Shown here piece by piece: positions 1 through 7,786 of a stretch of DNA of 30,786 bases. The stretch's first letter is position 1. Each line of letters opens with the position of its first letter. Both the position numbers and the translations under genes were made by a program. The notes below the pieces were generated by a model. That model ran no database searches. It saw nothing but the letters and a program-made list of their open reading frames with translations, and was not told the origin of the DNA. The DNA lies in contig JBDTVS010000082.1 of NCBI GenBank assembly GCA_040007095.1, positions 1 to 30,786 of the forward strand, read 5' to 3'. The stretch comes from JBDTVS01 sp040007095. Lineage in GTDB: Bacteria > Acidobacteriota > Vicinamibacteria > Vicinamibacterales > CAVVIG01.

Positions 1-16
1 CAATACTGTTCACTTA
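1..16 (+). repeat. Left terminal inverted repeat of the IS4 element
   Basis: CAATACTGTTCACTTA matches the reverse complement of 1455-1470 at all 16 positions. The TAA stop of the transposase C-terminal frame (14-16, minus strand) lies inside this repeat, as is common in compact insertion sequences. Confidence 0.93.
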
Positions 17-1397
17 CGTTGGTGCCACGATGGAGATGGTGATCGCGAGCCGGTGGGTGGGCCAAGGGCGCCGCGGCCGCAGGGGATAGTTGCTCATCTT
101 GCGCTTGACACCGCGAGGCGTCTGCCGCTGACGACTGGACACCACGCGCTCGTCGAGGATCTCCGCCAGCAGTGCGTCATAAAACGTCGGACGGTCCTCA
201 GGGGGGAATAGCGACCGATCGCGGCAGCGCCCGTCGGACCACCCGGACGGCATGCACGAACGAGAGGCGGTCCGGATCCTCGTCGACCGTCAACGCCGCG
301 TCATGCATCAATCCACGCAGGGCAAAATGCGCGAGGAGCAGGCCGTAAAACTCCTGGCGGACGAGTTCCGGGGTCTTACTGCGAAGAATGATGCGGGCGC
401 CACGCAGGTGCGTTTTCAGTTCGTCGAGCGCGGTCTCGATTTCCCACCGTTCGTGATACAGCGCCGCCAAATCCTGGGCGGGCGCCGCCGCCGGATCGAG
501 GATCGTCGTCACGAGCCGGTAGATCGGCTCGGCCTCGTCGAGGCCGTCCAGCGTGTAGTCGATCACGCGCACGGCGAGCCCGTTGGTCTGGTGCCGCCGA
601 TCGCGGAGCGAGGCATAGATGACGCTGTGATACGACCCATCGGCGTGGCGCGTGTGCACCGGCAACTGCAGGTTTTTCTTGATCCGCCACACCAAGGCGG
701 CGCCGGTGGCTTGGGCCTGCGCCCACAGCTTCCAGCCGAAAAAGCTGCGGTCCGCGAGACACAACATCGTCGGCGTGAGCGCGGGCACGACGCGCGTGGC
801 CAGGGTGGTTTCCCCCACGCTATAGCGATCGAGGGCGGTCGCAAACAACACATGCGTCCCGTTCTCCACCAGCGCGACGAACCGGAGCTGCGGATAGGCG
901 CTGGTGCCCCGACTCGTCCCAGGCCGGTGATAGGCGGTCACATTGTCGACGGTATCCGCCACGTCCATCGTGCTGCCGTCCAGGGTGACGACCCGCCAGC
1001 GGCGATACCATGCCCCCTTCGTCTGCGGGGTGGCGATCGGCTCGACCACCTCGTCATACAGCTGCTGGAGTGGCGCCGCGCCGAGCCGCGTCCGGGCTTG
1101 CGAAATGCCCGACTTGCCGGGAATCCGCATCGCCGCGGCCGGTCCCCGTAACCACTGCACGCCCTCCACCAAGCACCGGAGCACTTCGCGGTAGGACACC
1201 TGCATGTACAGCGCGAGCCCCATGACGTAGTAGACGACCACCTGCGCGGGCAACTCGCGCTGGCGCACACTCGCCTTCTTCGTGGCGGCCAGAATGGCGT
1301 TCACCCGGGCCGGTGGGAACGTCTTCGCCAGCACGCCCACGCTGATGTAGTCGGCGAGGCGCGTGCCTGTCGGGAGGTCGGCGGCGGTCCGGGCCAT
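14..1397 (-). pseudogene. IS4-family transposase, frameshifted (or +1 recoded)
   Basis: DDE transposase for the IS4 element. The best start is the ATG at 1397 (MARTAADLPTG), inside the element. The longer frame from 1484 would begin outside the inverted repeat. Residues about 10-85 look like the N-terminal IS4 domain. Catalytic Asp are about 140 (VVTLDGS) and 216 (CLADRS). The Y-x2-R-x3-E-x6-K signature is in YHERWEIETALDELK, with Glu about 321. The frame stops at TGA 198-200, but the next frame continues with a typical IS4 C-terminus (EDRPTFYDALLAEIL, then a GVKRKMSN motif) to TAA at 14-16. Skipping one base in the CCC CCC TGA run near 198-206 would restore a normal 460-residue protein. I cannot tell a disabling indel, a sequencing error or programmed frameshifting apart from the sequence alone. 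Confidence 0.88.
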
Positions 1398-1454
1398 GAT
1401 GGTCTCCGATCGGAACGGCGTGATTGCCGCCGTCAGAGTACCATGATGATTACT

Positions 1455-1470
1455 TAAGTGAACAGTATTG
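1455..1470 (-). repeat. Right terminal inverted repeat of the IS4 element
   Basis: TAAGTGAACAGTATTG is the perfect reverse complement of bases 1-16. It lies upstream of the transposase start at 1397. Confidence 0.93.
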
Positions 1471-1473
1471 GCT

Positions 1474-1477
1474 CTAA
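1474..1477. repeat. Target-site duplication of the IS1380 element, left copy (CTAA)
   Basis: CTAA abuts the left inverted repeat and is matched by CTAA at 3157-3160 abutting the right one. Confidence 0.85.
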
Positions 1478-1506
1478 CCTGCATTATTCACGAGTGAGCG
1501 AGTTTC
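1478..1506 (+). repeat. Left inverted repeat of the IS1380 element
   Basis: Begins CCTGCATTATTCACG and matches the reverse complement of 3128-3156 at 25 of 29 positions. Confidence 0.88.
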
Positions 1507-1678
1507 TGATCGCGCAGGCCCCCCCGAGTGTCTGCGACCCGATGAACGACGGCGTACCGACAGCGGGGGTGGTCTGAGGGGTGAGCCCACGGCTCGCGGG
1601 CGCGCGTCGGCGGGATCGGCGCGTCGGGCGGACGCACCTCCGGCACGACGGCGTCGGTGGGTGAGGTCGGCGAGTCCG

Positions 1679-3052
1679 TTAGGCGGGCGCCGCGCCGAGC
1701 GCGCGGGCGAGTTGTGCCCACGGCACCGCGTCGGGATGGGATTGCGGGAAATGCAGGACGATCCGGCGGACCGAGCGCACGACCTGGACGCCGATCGTGA
1801 TCAGCGCCTGCCGCAGCCGCGGGACTTGCGCGCCGCGGAGCGCGGTCTGGTCGGCGTGGAGTTGCAGTTCTTGATACAGCACGAAGGCCGCGGCCGTCAG
1901 CGTGATGCGCAATTGATTGGCCCAGAAGCGGGTGCAGCTGGTGCGCCCGAAGGCCAGGGCGAGTTTCAGTTCCTTGAAGCGATTCTCACTGTCGCCGCGC
2001 GCGCAATAGACATGGGTATAGATCCATTCGGGCGTGTGGCGCAGATTGGTGATGACGAAGCGCGGATTGTCGCGCGGCTCTCGTCCATGGTGCCAGACGA
2101 CTTCCGCTTTGATAATCGCGCGCCGGGGGGCCTCCCAGGAGCCCGCCTGATAGGCCGCTTCCGCATAGGTCGTCGCCGTCTCCTGCGTCGTGGCGACCAG
2201 CGCGCGCAGCGGCGCAACCGCCGGCTCGGCGTGGCGCGCGAGGACGGCGTTTCCTGCCATGGCGACGACATACTCGACCCCGGCGGCCTCCAGGTGGGCG
2301 AAGATCTCCGGGCTCGCGAAGCCGCCATCGAGCCGGACGCGGAGCCGGGCGCGGGGAAACGCCCGCCAGAGTCGTGGGAGCAACCGATGCAGCAGGCTCA
2401 CGGCGCCCGCGGTGCCCGCCGCGTTGCCGGGCCGGAGGATCGCGGCGACGAGGTATTGCCGCGCCTCGTCGTCAAAGGTCAGGCTTGCCACCAGCGGCAG
2501 ATAACACCAGTGATCATAAAAGCCGTTGAAGAAGGTGAGTTGCTGGGCGCCGTGGGTCTGGTCCTCGGTGGCATCCAGATCGATGGTGATCAGCCGGACG
2601 CGTCGCCGCCGCCGGCGATGTCGGGCAATCACCGTGTCGGCGAGGGCCGCGCTCATCTGCAGCAGCATCCGCGGGGCGGCCGTGTGCTCGAAGCGCGAGA
2701 TCGTCGGCTGCGACGCCAACCGTCCGCCGTCGATCGGGTCGCGGCCCAGCAACAGTTTGTGGATCGGATCGTCGGCCAGTCGGTCGGCGTCGTTGCCGTC
2801 GGGATGCCCACACGCGATCGCGAAGACGCGCTGCGCGAGCAAATCGCCGACGCCGTGTGTCACGCGCGCCGCGCTGCGCGCATCGGGCACCGTCGCCGCC
2901 AAGGCGGCCAGCAGGCCGAGGCGTCGATCGACTGCCTTGAGCAGGATCGCGCCGCCATCCGAGCTCGCGTGGGGTCGATCGAAGGTGGCGATCACGGGCC
3001 GATCGGCCACGTCCGGAAAGAGAACAGTCTGTGGTATCGTCGGCTCGCTCAA
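1679..3052 (-). CDS. IS1380-family transposase
   Basis: DDE transposase of 457 residues, a normal length for the family, and uninterrupted. The likely catalytic residues are Asp158 (LITIDLDATED), Asp242 (RLDGGFAS) and Glu356 (GDSENRFKELK). The protein resembles the DDE_Tnp_1_4 type used by IS1380 elements. The start MSEPTIPQT at 3052 lies within the inverted repeats; the stop is TAA at 1679-1681. It is the only gene of the element and reads in the same direction as the IS4 transposase and the N-acetyltransferase gene, so transcription from either side could pass through. Nothing visible suggests it is inactive. Confidence 0.93.
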   Translation of the reverse strand: MSEPTIPQTVLFPDVADRPVIATFDRPHASSDGGAILLKAVDRRLGLLAALAATVPDARSAARVTHGVGDLLAQRVFAIACGHPDGNDADRLADDPIHKLLLGRDPIDGGRLASQPTISRFEHTAAPRMLLQMSAALADTVIARHRRRRRRVRLITIDLDATEDQTHGAQQLTFFNGFYDHWCYLPLVASLTFDDEARQYLVAAILRPGNAAGTAGAVSLLHRLLPRLWRAFPRARLRVRLDGGFASPEIFAHLEAAGVEYVVAMAGNAVLARHAEPAVAPLRALVATTQETATTYAEAAYQAGSWEAPRRAIIKAEVVWHHGREPRDNPRFVITNLRHTPEWIYTHVYCARGDSENRFKELKLALAFGRTSCTRFWANQLRITLTAAAFVLYQELQLHADQTALRGAQVPRLRQALITIGVQVVRSVRRIVLHFPQSHPDAVPWAQLARALGAAPA

Positions 3053-3127
3053 CGCAATCGCCTCCGGGTGGGGATACGCCGTCTTGTCAACAGCGTAGTA
3101 CTCACTCGGGGGCGTTTGTGTTTCAGC

Positions 3128-3156
3128 GAAGCTCGCTCACTGGTGAATTATCCAGG
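3128..3156 (-). repeat. Right inverted repeat of the IS1380 element
   Basis: Read on the minus strand it begins CCTGGATAATTCACC. It lies about 75 bp upstream of the transposase start. Confidence 0.88.
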
Positions 3157-3160
3157 CTAA
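3157..3160. repeat. Target-site duplication of the IS1380 element, right copy (CTAA)
   Basis: This is the right copy of the duplication. Its first three bases (CTA) are the TAG stop codon of the minus-strand N-acetyltransferase gene. The insertion therefore sits exactly at the end of that gene and leaves its reading frame unchanged. Confidence 0.85.
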
Positions 3161-4020
3161 GACGGTTTTCGAAGCGGCGCTAGGACGGCACTTCCTGCCC
3201 GGATCTGACGGCCCGCCGCGTCGTCGCCCGAGCTGTCGCCCACCAGGTACGATTCGAAAACGAGCGCCGTCGGAGGCAGTTCGATCCCGAATACGTCCCG
3301 TACGACGGCTCGCAGTTGACCGCGCGCGACCGGTTCTTCAGTAGTGCGACCGCCGCGGAACCTCACGATCAGGTTGTCTCGAAGCAGTGTCCGTTCGTCG
3401 CGGTTGCCGCGTTGAATCGTCAGCGTGCGCCGAAACCTGGAGTCTGGGTGCGTCGCCGTATAGTGATTCGCAACCTCGATGTCGCCCGCGGTCTGGGGAT
3501 CCTCGGTGAATTCGTACAAATCGGTGACCGAGGTCCCGTCGTCCATGGACACCACCCACAGGCCGTGCTCGCGCCGGAGCGTGTAGGTGGCGCCGCCCTG
3601 CTCGGCGATGGCGCCGTCGACGAGCGGCATTGGTTCGAGCAGACCGAAGCCGCCGAAGCCGACATCCGCCAGCCATTCCGTCCCGTCGATCGTTACCCGC
3701 AGCACCATGTGCGTGCGAACCCAGCGCTCGGGCGGCCCGCGGCGCACGCGCCCGAGCAGCGTCGTGACGGTGAACCCGAGATCCCGGAGCGCTGCCGCGA
3801 ACAGGGTGTTCTGCTCGAAGCAATATCCGCCGCCGCCATCGTCGAGAAACTTGCGCTCGAGGTCGTCGAGCGTCAGGCTGATCCCACCGCCTCGTTGAAT
3901 CGAGAGATTCTCGAAGAGAAATGTCTCGCGATGCGCGAGATGCACGCGTGTCAGGCTGTCGAGCGTCGCCGCCAACGGTGGCGTCATCCCGAGCTTCCGG
4001 AGGTAATCGTCGAGCCGCAT
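3157..4020 (-). CDS. nat: Arylamine N-acetyltransferase
   Basis: Transfers acetyl from acetyl-CoA to arylamines, arylhydrazines and similar xenobiotics by a ping-pong cysteine mechanism in the cytoplasm. Starting at ATG 4020 (MRLDDYLRKLGM) gives 287 residues, close to the usual 270-280. The frame stays open to 4548, but that extension has no family similarity. The catalytic triad is visible: Cys67 in GGGYCFEQN, His104 in RTHMVL and Asp119 in LADVGFGG. The N-terminal half holds the helical and beta-barrel catalytic region; the C-terminal third is the lid region. There is no clear Shine-Dalgarno, and a TATCAT hexamer ends 5 bp before the start, so the mRNA may be leaderless. The stop codon is formed by the IS1380 target duplication, unchanged from the pre-insertion sequence. 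Confidence 0.93.
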   Translation of the reverse strand: MRLDDYLRKLGMTPPLAATLDSLTRVHLAHRETFLFENLSIQRGGGISLTLDDLERKFLDDGGGGYCFEQNTLFAAALRDLGFTVTTLLGRVRRGPPERWVRTHMVLRVTIDGTEWLADVGFGGFGLLEPMPLVDGAIAEQGGATYTLRREHGLWVVSMDDGTSVTDLYEFTEDPQTAGDIEVANHYTATHPDSRFRRTLTIQRGNRDERTLLRDNLIVRFRGGRTTEEPVARGQLRAVVRDVFGIELPPTALVFESYLVGDSSGDDAAGRQIRAGSAVLAPLRKPS

Positions 4021-4025
4021 GGCCC

Positions 4026-4031
4026 ATGATA
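4026..4031 (-). promoter_or_regulatory. -10-like box TATCAT just upstream of nat
   Basis: On the minus strand TATCAT (5 of 6 to TATAAT) ends 5 bases before the nat ATG. If used, transcription would begin at or next to the start codon. No convincing -35 is seen. Confidence 0.35.
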
Positions 4032-4074
4032 GCGGCAGCGGCCGTGTTAGCATCGGCGACCACCGCGCCGGTAG

Positions 4075-4239
4075 CGGATCAAGGGTTTGCAGACGCGCGC
4101 GCGGGAGCTGAGGGAGCAGGGGCGCACCGCCGACCAGGCCGCTCAGGCGTTGACCGAAGAGTTCCGCGCGAAATATCCGGGCTGGATCGGGCCGAATCGA
4201 GTCGGCGCCGCCGTCCGGTCGTTTTATGGTGAGATGTAA
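4075..4239 (+). pseudogene. Remnant of a gene's 3' end (possible hydrolase C-terminus)
   Basis: Between nat and the next gene, one frame is open from just after TAG 4072-4074 to TAA 4237-4239. It encodes about 54 residues with protein-like character: RARELREQGRTADQAAQALT, then a KYPGW motif and VGAAVRSFYGEM. This resembles the helical C-terminal tail seen in some metallo-beta-lactamase-fold hydrolases, but that is a recollection of pattern, not a match I could test. There is no ATG or Shine-Dalgarno; TTG at 4087 is the only start-like codon. I read it as the end of a decayed gene whose 5' part has been replaced by nat. A small intact protein is the alternative. Confidence 0.4.
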
Positions 4240-4306
4240 TGACGACGTCGTGGTGGATCGCCGATCGGAAGACCAACCACCGAGTTCACCGAGAAGATCA
4301 ATCTTC

Positions 4307-5029
4307 ATGCGCGGAACAAATACGGCACTTGCCGGTCTGGCCTTGAGCGTCATGCTGTTCGCGACGGCGAGCGGACAGGATCGCGCGAGTGACATCCTCG
4401 CCCAGGTCGACCATCTCGTGTACGCGACGCCGGACCTCGACCTCGGCGTCCGCACCGTCGAGGGACTGCTCGGCGTGCGCGCGACACAAGGCGGGCAGCA
4501 TCCCGGCCTCGGCACCAGAAACGCGCTGGTCGCGCTCGGCCCGAACACCTATCTGGAGATCATCGGTCCCGACCCGGACCAGCCCAGACTGTCGCAGCCG
4601 CGCCGTTTTGGCATCGACGAGCTGAAGGAGCCACGCCTTGTCGGCTGGGTCGCCAAAGGCACTCGACTTGAAGACGTGGTCCGCAAGGCGCAAGGCGCCG
4701 GCATCGGGCTTGGCGAAGTGATCGGCGGGAGCCGCAAGCGTCCCGACGGCGTGGTCTTGACGTGGCGCTACACGGATCCGAGCGTCGTGCTCGAGGATCG
4801 GCTGATTCCGTACTTCATCGATTGGGGAGAGTCTCCGCATCCAGCCGCCACGGCGCCTCGAGGGGCGACGCTGCTCGCGCTTCGTGCAGAGCACCCCGAC
4901 GCGTCACGCGTCGAGAAGATGTTGAAGCAGATCGGACTCAATCTCCCTGTGCAGTCTGGACGCCAGGGTGCGCTCATCGCGACGATTGACGGTCTCAAGG
5001 GACGCGTGGTCCTGTCCGGGGCAAAGTGA
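4307..5029 (+). CDS. Exported VOC/glyoxalase-like domain protein
   Basis: 240 residues from ATG 4307 (MRGTNTALAGLALSVMLFAT), which gives a clean signal peptide ending near ASG-QDR. The longer in-frame start at 4226 would bury this signal. The mature part begins with the VOC-type segment ILAQVDHLVYATPDL, then GVRATQGGQHPGLGTRNALV and the strand YLEIIGPDP, the pattern of Glyoxalase_3-like proteins. His in VDHLVY and Glu in YLEIIG are candidate metal ligands. No substrate can be named. The next gene, an exported amidohydrolase, starts 70 bp downstream on the same strand, so the two may be co-transcribed. Confidence 0.8.
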   Translation: MRGTNTALAGLALSVMLFATASGQDRASDILAQVDHLVYATPDLDLGVRTVEGLLGVRATQGGQHPGLGTRNALVALGPNTYLEIIGPDPDQPRLSQPRRFGIDELKEPRLVGWVAKGTRLEDVVRKAQGAGIGLGEVIGGSRKRPDGVVLTWRYTDPSVVLEDRLIPYFIDWGESPHPAATAPRGATLLALRAEHPDASRVEKMLKQIGLNLPVQSGRQGALIATIDGLKGRVVLSGAK

Positions 5030-5099
5030 AGCGATAGCGTAGTCGTGTCCCGGTTGGTGGATGAACTGATCATGGGGTCTGTTTGTGGGGGAGCCAACG

Positions 5100-6776
5100 A
5101 TGCGATCTGCGTTCCTTGCTCTCGTCCTCACCGTGGTGGGAGTGTTGTTCCCCCAGCCGGCGGCCGCGCAATCTGCGGACGTGGTACTCGTCAACGGTAA
5201 GATCCTCACGGTCGATCGCCAGTTCTCAACTCGCGAGGCGCTCGCGATCCGCGATGGCCGGGTCGCCGCCGTCGGCAGCTCCGCGGACGTGCGAACGCTC
5301 GCGGGCCCTCAGACTCGGGTCATCGATTTGCAGGGGCGAACCGTCATCCCTGGCCTCATCGACTCTCACCTGCACGCGATTCGCGCGGCGCTCAGCTTCA
5401 GTACTGAAGTGAACTGGATCGGCGCCCCCTCACTCGTCGATGCGCTCGCTCGCATCCGTGACGCGGCACGCACGATGAAGCCCGGGGCATGGTTGATCGT
5501 GGCCGGCGGCTGGAACGTGCAGCAGTTCAAGGAGAATCGCCGTCCCACGCAGGCCGAGCTCGTCTCGGCCGCTCCCAACAACCCGGTCTACGTGCAGTTG
5601 GGTTATGGGTGGGCGATGCTCACGCCCGCCGCGGCCAAGGCGCTGAACATCAGCAGCGAGTCGGACCTGCCGTCCGGTGGCCGATTCGAGAAGGATGCCA
5701 GCGGCAAGCCGACCGGCGCCGTCACAGGCGGCCAGGGCGCCATCGTCGCACTGTTCGACCGCCTGCCTCGGCCGACTTTCGATCAACAGGTCGAAGGGAC
5801 CAAGCTGTTTTTTCGCGAGCTCAATCGCCTCGGGCTGACGGGCGTTGTCGATCCGGGGGGCAACAATCTGATGCCGGACGACTATCAGGCGCTCTTCCAG
5901 GTGTGGCGCGATGGCCAGATGGCGGTTCGCGTCGCGTACACCCTGTGCGGCCAGACGCCGGGCGCTGAATTCGAGGAGCTCAAGAACTGGACTGCGCTCC
6001 TGCCGATCGGATTTGGCGACGACATGTTGCGATTCAACGGCCTTGGCGAGCGAATCACGGCGGCGATGAACAACAACGATCGGCCCAGCGAGTCGGACAA
6101 AGACCGCTACTACCAAATCGTGAAATGGGCTGCGGACCGTGGGATGTCACTGACGATGCATTGGGGGCAGGATGCGTCGGTCGACCAGTTGCTGTCGATC
6201 TTCGAGCGGGTGAATAAAGAGGTGCCGATTACGAATCTGCGCTGGTCGATCGCCCACCTCAACAACGCATCGGTTGGCAGTCTCGAACGCATGAAGGCGC
6301 TCGGCGTGGGTTGGACGGTGCAGGATGCGATGTACTTCGGCGGCGACCAGTTCGTGCAGCAGTCGGGCGCCGCGGCGGCTCGGCGCGTGCCGCCTGTCGT
6401 GACGGCCAGCCGGCTCGGCGTTGCGGTCGGCGCCGGCACCGACGCCCATCGGGTCGCGTCCTACAATCCGTTTACGGCGCTACAGTGGTTTCTCGACGGC
6501 AAGACGGTCGCGGGTACCGCGATTCGCGGACCGGAGGAGACGCCGAGCCGTGCCGACGCCCTTCGCTTCTATACGCTCGGGAGTGCGTGGTTCTCGCGCG
6601 ACGAGCAGAAGCGCGGCTCCCTCGAAGTCGGCAAGTTGGCCGACCTCGCGGTGTTGTCCAAGGATTTCATGACCGTGCCGGTTGCCGAGATCGGCGGCAT
6701 CGAATCGGTAATGACCATGGTCGGTGGAAAGGTGGTCTTCGCGGCTGCCCCATATCAGCAGTTCGAAGGCCGATAG
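5100..6776 (+). CDS. Exported amidohydrolase (amidohydrolase family 3, YtcJ-like)
   Basis: Metal-dependent hydrolase of a TIM-barrel superfamily that cleaves amide or related C-N bonds; the substrate is unknown. The chosen ATG 5100 has GGGGGAG 7-8 bases upstream, and the GTG at 5085 lies before that site. It gives 558 residues with a signal peptide (MRSAFLALVLTVVGVLF, cleavage near AAA-QSA). Metal-site motifs are His90 and His92 in DSHLHAI, His354 in TMHWGQD, His386 in SIAHLNN and Asp448 in GTDAH. The N- and C-terminal segments (VVLVNGKILTVD; GSLEVGKLADLAVLSKDF) form the composite beta-sandwich typical of the family. It follows the exported VOC protein; both products would act outside the cytoplasm. 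Confidence 0.9.
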   Translation: MRSAFLALVLTVVGVLFPQPAAAQSADVVLVNGKILTVDRQFSTREALAIRDGRVAAVGSSADVRTLAGPQTRVIDLQGRTVIPGLIDSHLHAIRAALSFSTEVNWIGAPSLVDALARIRDAARTMKPGAWLIVAGGWNVQQFKENRRPTQAELVSAAPNNPVYVQLGYGWAMLTPAAAKALNISSESDLPSGGRFEKDASGKPTGAVTGGQGAIVALFDRLPRPTFDQQVEGTKLFFRELNRLGLTGVVDPGGNNLMPDDYQALFQVWRDGQMAVRVAYTLCGQTPGAEFEELKNWTALLPIGFGDDMLRFNGLGERITAAMNNNDRPSESDKDRYYQIVKWAADRGMSLTMHWGQDASVDQLLSIFERVNKEVPITNLRWSIAHLNNASVGSLERMKALGVGWTVQDAMYFGGDQFVQQSGAAAARRVPPVVTASRLGVAVGAGTDAHRVASYNPFTALQWFLDGKTVAGTAIRGPEETPSRADALRFYTLGSAWFSRDEQKRGSLEVGKLADLAVLSKDFMTVPVAEIGGIESVMTMVGGKVVFAAAPYQQFEGR

Positions 6777-6921
6777 CAGAACCCCGGGAAGCTCGAGCAC
6801 ACCGGGTGAACAGGATCCATTTCGGTGATCTCGGTGCCTCTCGGTGGTCATTTCTGAGCTGGCGGGCCGAACGCTACCACGGCTAACCTCGAGGCTCATT
6901 CGAAGTCAGCCCGACGTCACA

Positions 6922-6927
6922 TACAAT
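6922..6927 (+). promoter_or_regulatory. -10-like box TACAAT at the SDR gene
   Basis: TACAAT (5 of 6 to TATAAT) ends 7 bases before the ATG at 6935. The gene has no Shine-Dalgarno, so this position would produce a leaderless transcript. No clear -35 is visible. Confidence 0.35.
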
Positions 6928-6934
6928 CAGCGGC

Positions 6935-7708
6935 ATGGACCTTCAACTGTCTGGTAAGGTCGCGATCGTCACCGGTGCGAGCCGAGGGATCGGCCGGGCG
7001 ATCGCGGAAACGTTGGCCGCCGAGGGCATGAATCTGACGCTGGTGGCGCGGTCGCGCGATCAACTCGAGGCGCTGGCCGCGTCGATCGAGACGAAGACGC
7101 TGGTGCAGGCCATCGACCTGCGTGCCGCGGATGCGCCGGCGGCGGTCGTCGCCGCCACCCTCGCCGAGTTCGGCCGCCTCGATCTGCTGGTGAACAATGC
7201 CGGCGCCACCAAACGCGGCGATTTCCTCGAGCTGTCCGATGCGGATTGGCAGGATGGGTACGCGTTGAAGTTCTTCGGCGCGATGCGCGGCGCGCGGGCG
7301 GCGTGGCCGCACCTCTGCGCGTCGGGCGGCGGCATCATCAACATCGTCGGCATCGGGGGGCGCACCGGGACCGCGGAGTTCACCATCGGGGGCGCGGTGA
7401 ATGCCTCTGTGCTCAACTTGACCAAGTGCCTGGCCGATCGGGGCTTGAAGGAAGGCGTGCGCGTGAACGCGATCAATCCAGGGTCGATCGCCACCGAGCG
7501 GTTGCAGATTCGATTGCGAGAATTCGCCTCCGAACGCGGGGTCGAGGTTGCCGCGGCGGAAAAGGAAATGGCGAACGCCTTCAAAATCGCTCGCTTCGGC
7601 GAGCCCGCCGAGATTGCCCGCGTCGTCGCGTTCCTGGCCTCCCCGCAGTCGAGCTATTGCCAGGGCGCCATCGTCGACGTCGACGGCGGTGCGACTCGGA
7701 CGCTATAG
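6935..7708 (+). CDS. SDR-family oxidoreductase with a non-canonical active site
   Basis: 257 residues with a Rossmann fold of the short-chain dehydrogenase/reductase type. The cofactor loop TGASRGIG is at 13-20, NNAG at 87-90, and the C-terminal strand ends in VDVDGGA. The catalytic tetrad is not conserved. Where the family has Ser in NISS, this protein reads INIVGIGG. Where it has Y-x3-K, it reads G152-x3-N156 (IGGAVNASVLNLTK). The usual Asn also appears replaced, near Lys112. A related subgroup with GGxxN in place of YxxxK exists as far as I recall, so this may be a stable variant rather than a decayed gene. The substrate is unknown. ATG at 6935 fits the N-terminal SGKVAIVTG. A hairpin follows the stop codon. 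Confidence 0.88.
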   Translation: MDLQLSGKVAIVTGASRGIGRAIAETLAAEGMNLTLVARSRDQLEALAASIETKTLVQAIDLRAADAPAAVVAATLAEFGRLDLLVNNAGATKRGDFLELSDADWQDGYALKFFGAMRGARAAWPHLCASGGGIINIVGIGGRTGTAEFTIGGAVNASVLNLTKCLADRGLKEGVRVNAINPGSIATERLQIRLREFASERGVEVAAAEKEMANAFKIARFGEPAEIARVVAFLASPQSSYCQGAIVDVDGGATRTL

Positions 7709-7715
7709 CGACCGG

Positions 7716-7743
7716 CAGGTGGCTGGAAAAAGCCAGCGACCTG
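7716..7743 (+). terminator. Hairpin after the SDR gene, possible terminator
   Basis: CAGGTGGCTGG (7716-7726) and CCAGCGACCTG (7733-7743) pair at 10 of 11 positions around a 6-base A-rich loop, 8 bp after the SDR stop codon. No T-tract follows, so intrinsic termination is uncertain. Confidence 0.45.
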
Positions 7744-7786
7744 AACCGGCGTGTTTCGCCGCGCGACCAGATGAGCGGATTTGGAT

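Larger units (their letters stand above)
1..1470 (-). mobile_element. IS4-family insertion sequence, 1470 bp
   Basis: The element is bounded by a perfect 16-bp terminal inverted repeat, CAATACTGTTCACTTA, at 1-16 and its reverse complement at 1455-1470. It encloses one transposase frame on the minus strand. The family comes from the encoded protein (N-terminal IS4 domain plus the YREK signature). The left end is exactly base 1 of the window, so the outer flank and any target duplication on that side cannot be seen. This suggests the sequence was cut or broken at a repeated element. The right end lies 7 bp from the IS1380-family element. Confidence 0.93.
1478..3156 (-). mobile_element. IS1380-family insertion sequence, 1679 bp, with CTAA target duplication
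   Basis: The ends are imperfect inverted repeats, 25 of 29 matching, at 1478-1506 and 3128-3156. They begin CCTG and share the core AGTGAGCGAG. A direct repeat CTAA flanks the element at 1474-1477 and 3157-3160, which reads as a 4-bp target-site duplication. The length and single transposase gene fit the IS1380 family. The intact frame, intact ends and intact duplication suggest a fairly recent, possibly still mobile copy. Removing it restores a junction of the IS4 end, three bases (gct), then CTAA and the 3' end of the N-acetyltransferase gene. Confidence 0.93.

Noticed and set aside
1..3160. Compound transposon made of the two neighbouring insertion sequences
   Set aside because: The elements belong to different families, carry no cargo between them and are only 7 bp apart, so they are independent insertions.
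4021..4548. Upstream extension of the N-acetyltransferase frame to 463 residues
   Set aside because: The extension has no family similarity, overlaps the next gene's 5' end and would give an abnormal length; ATG 4020 fits the family.
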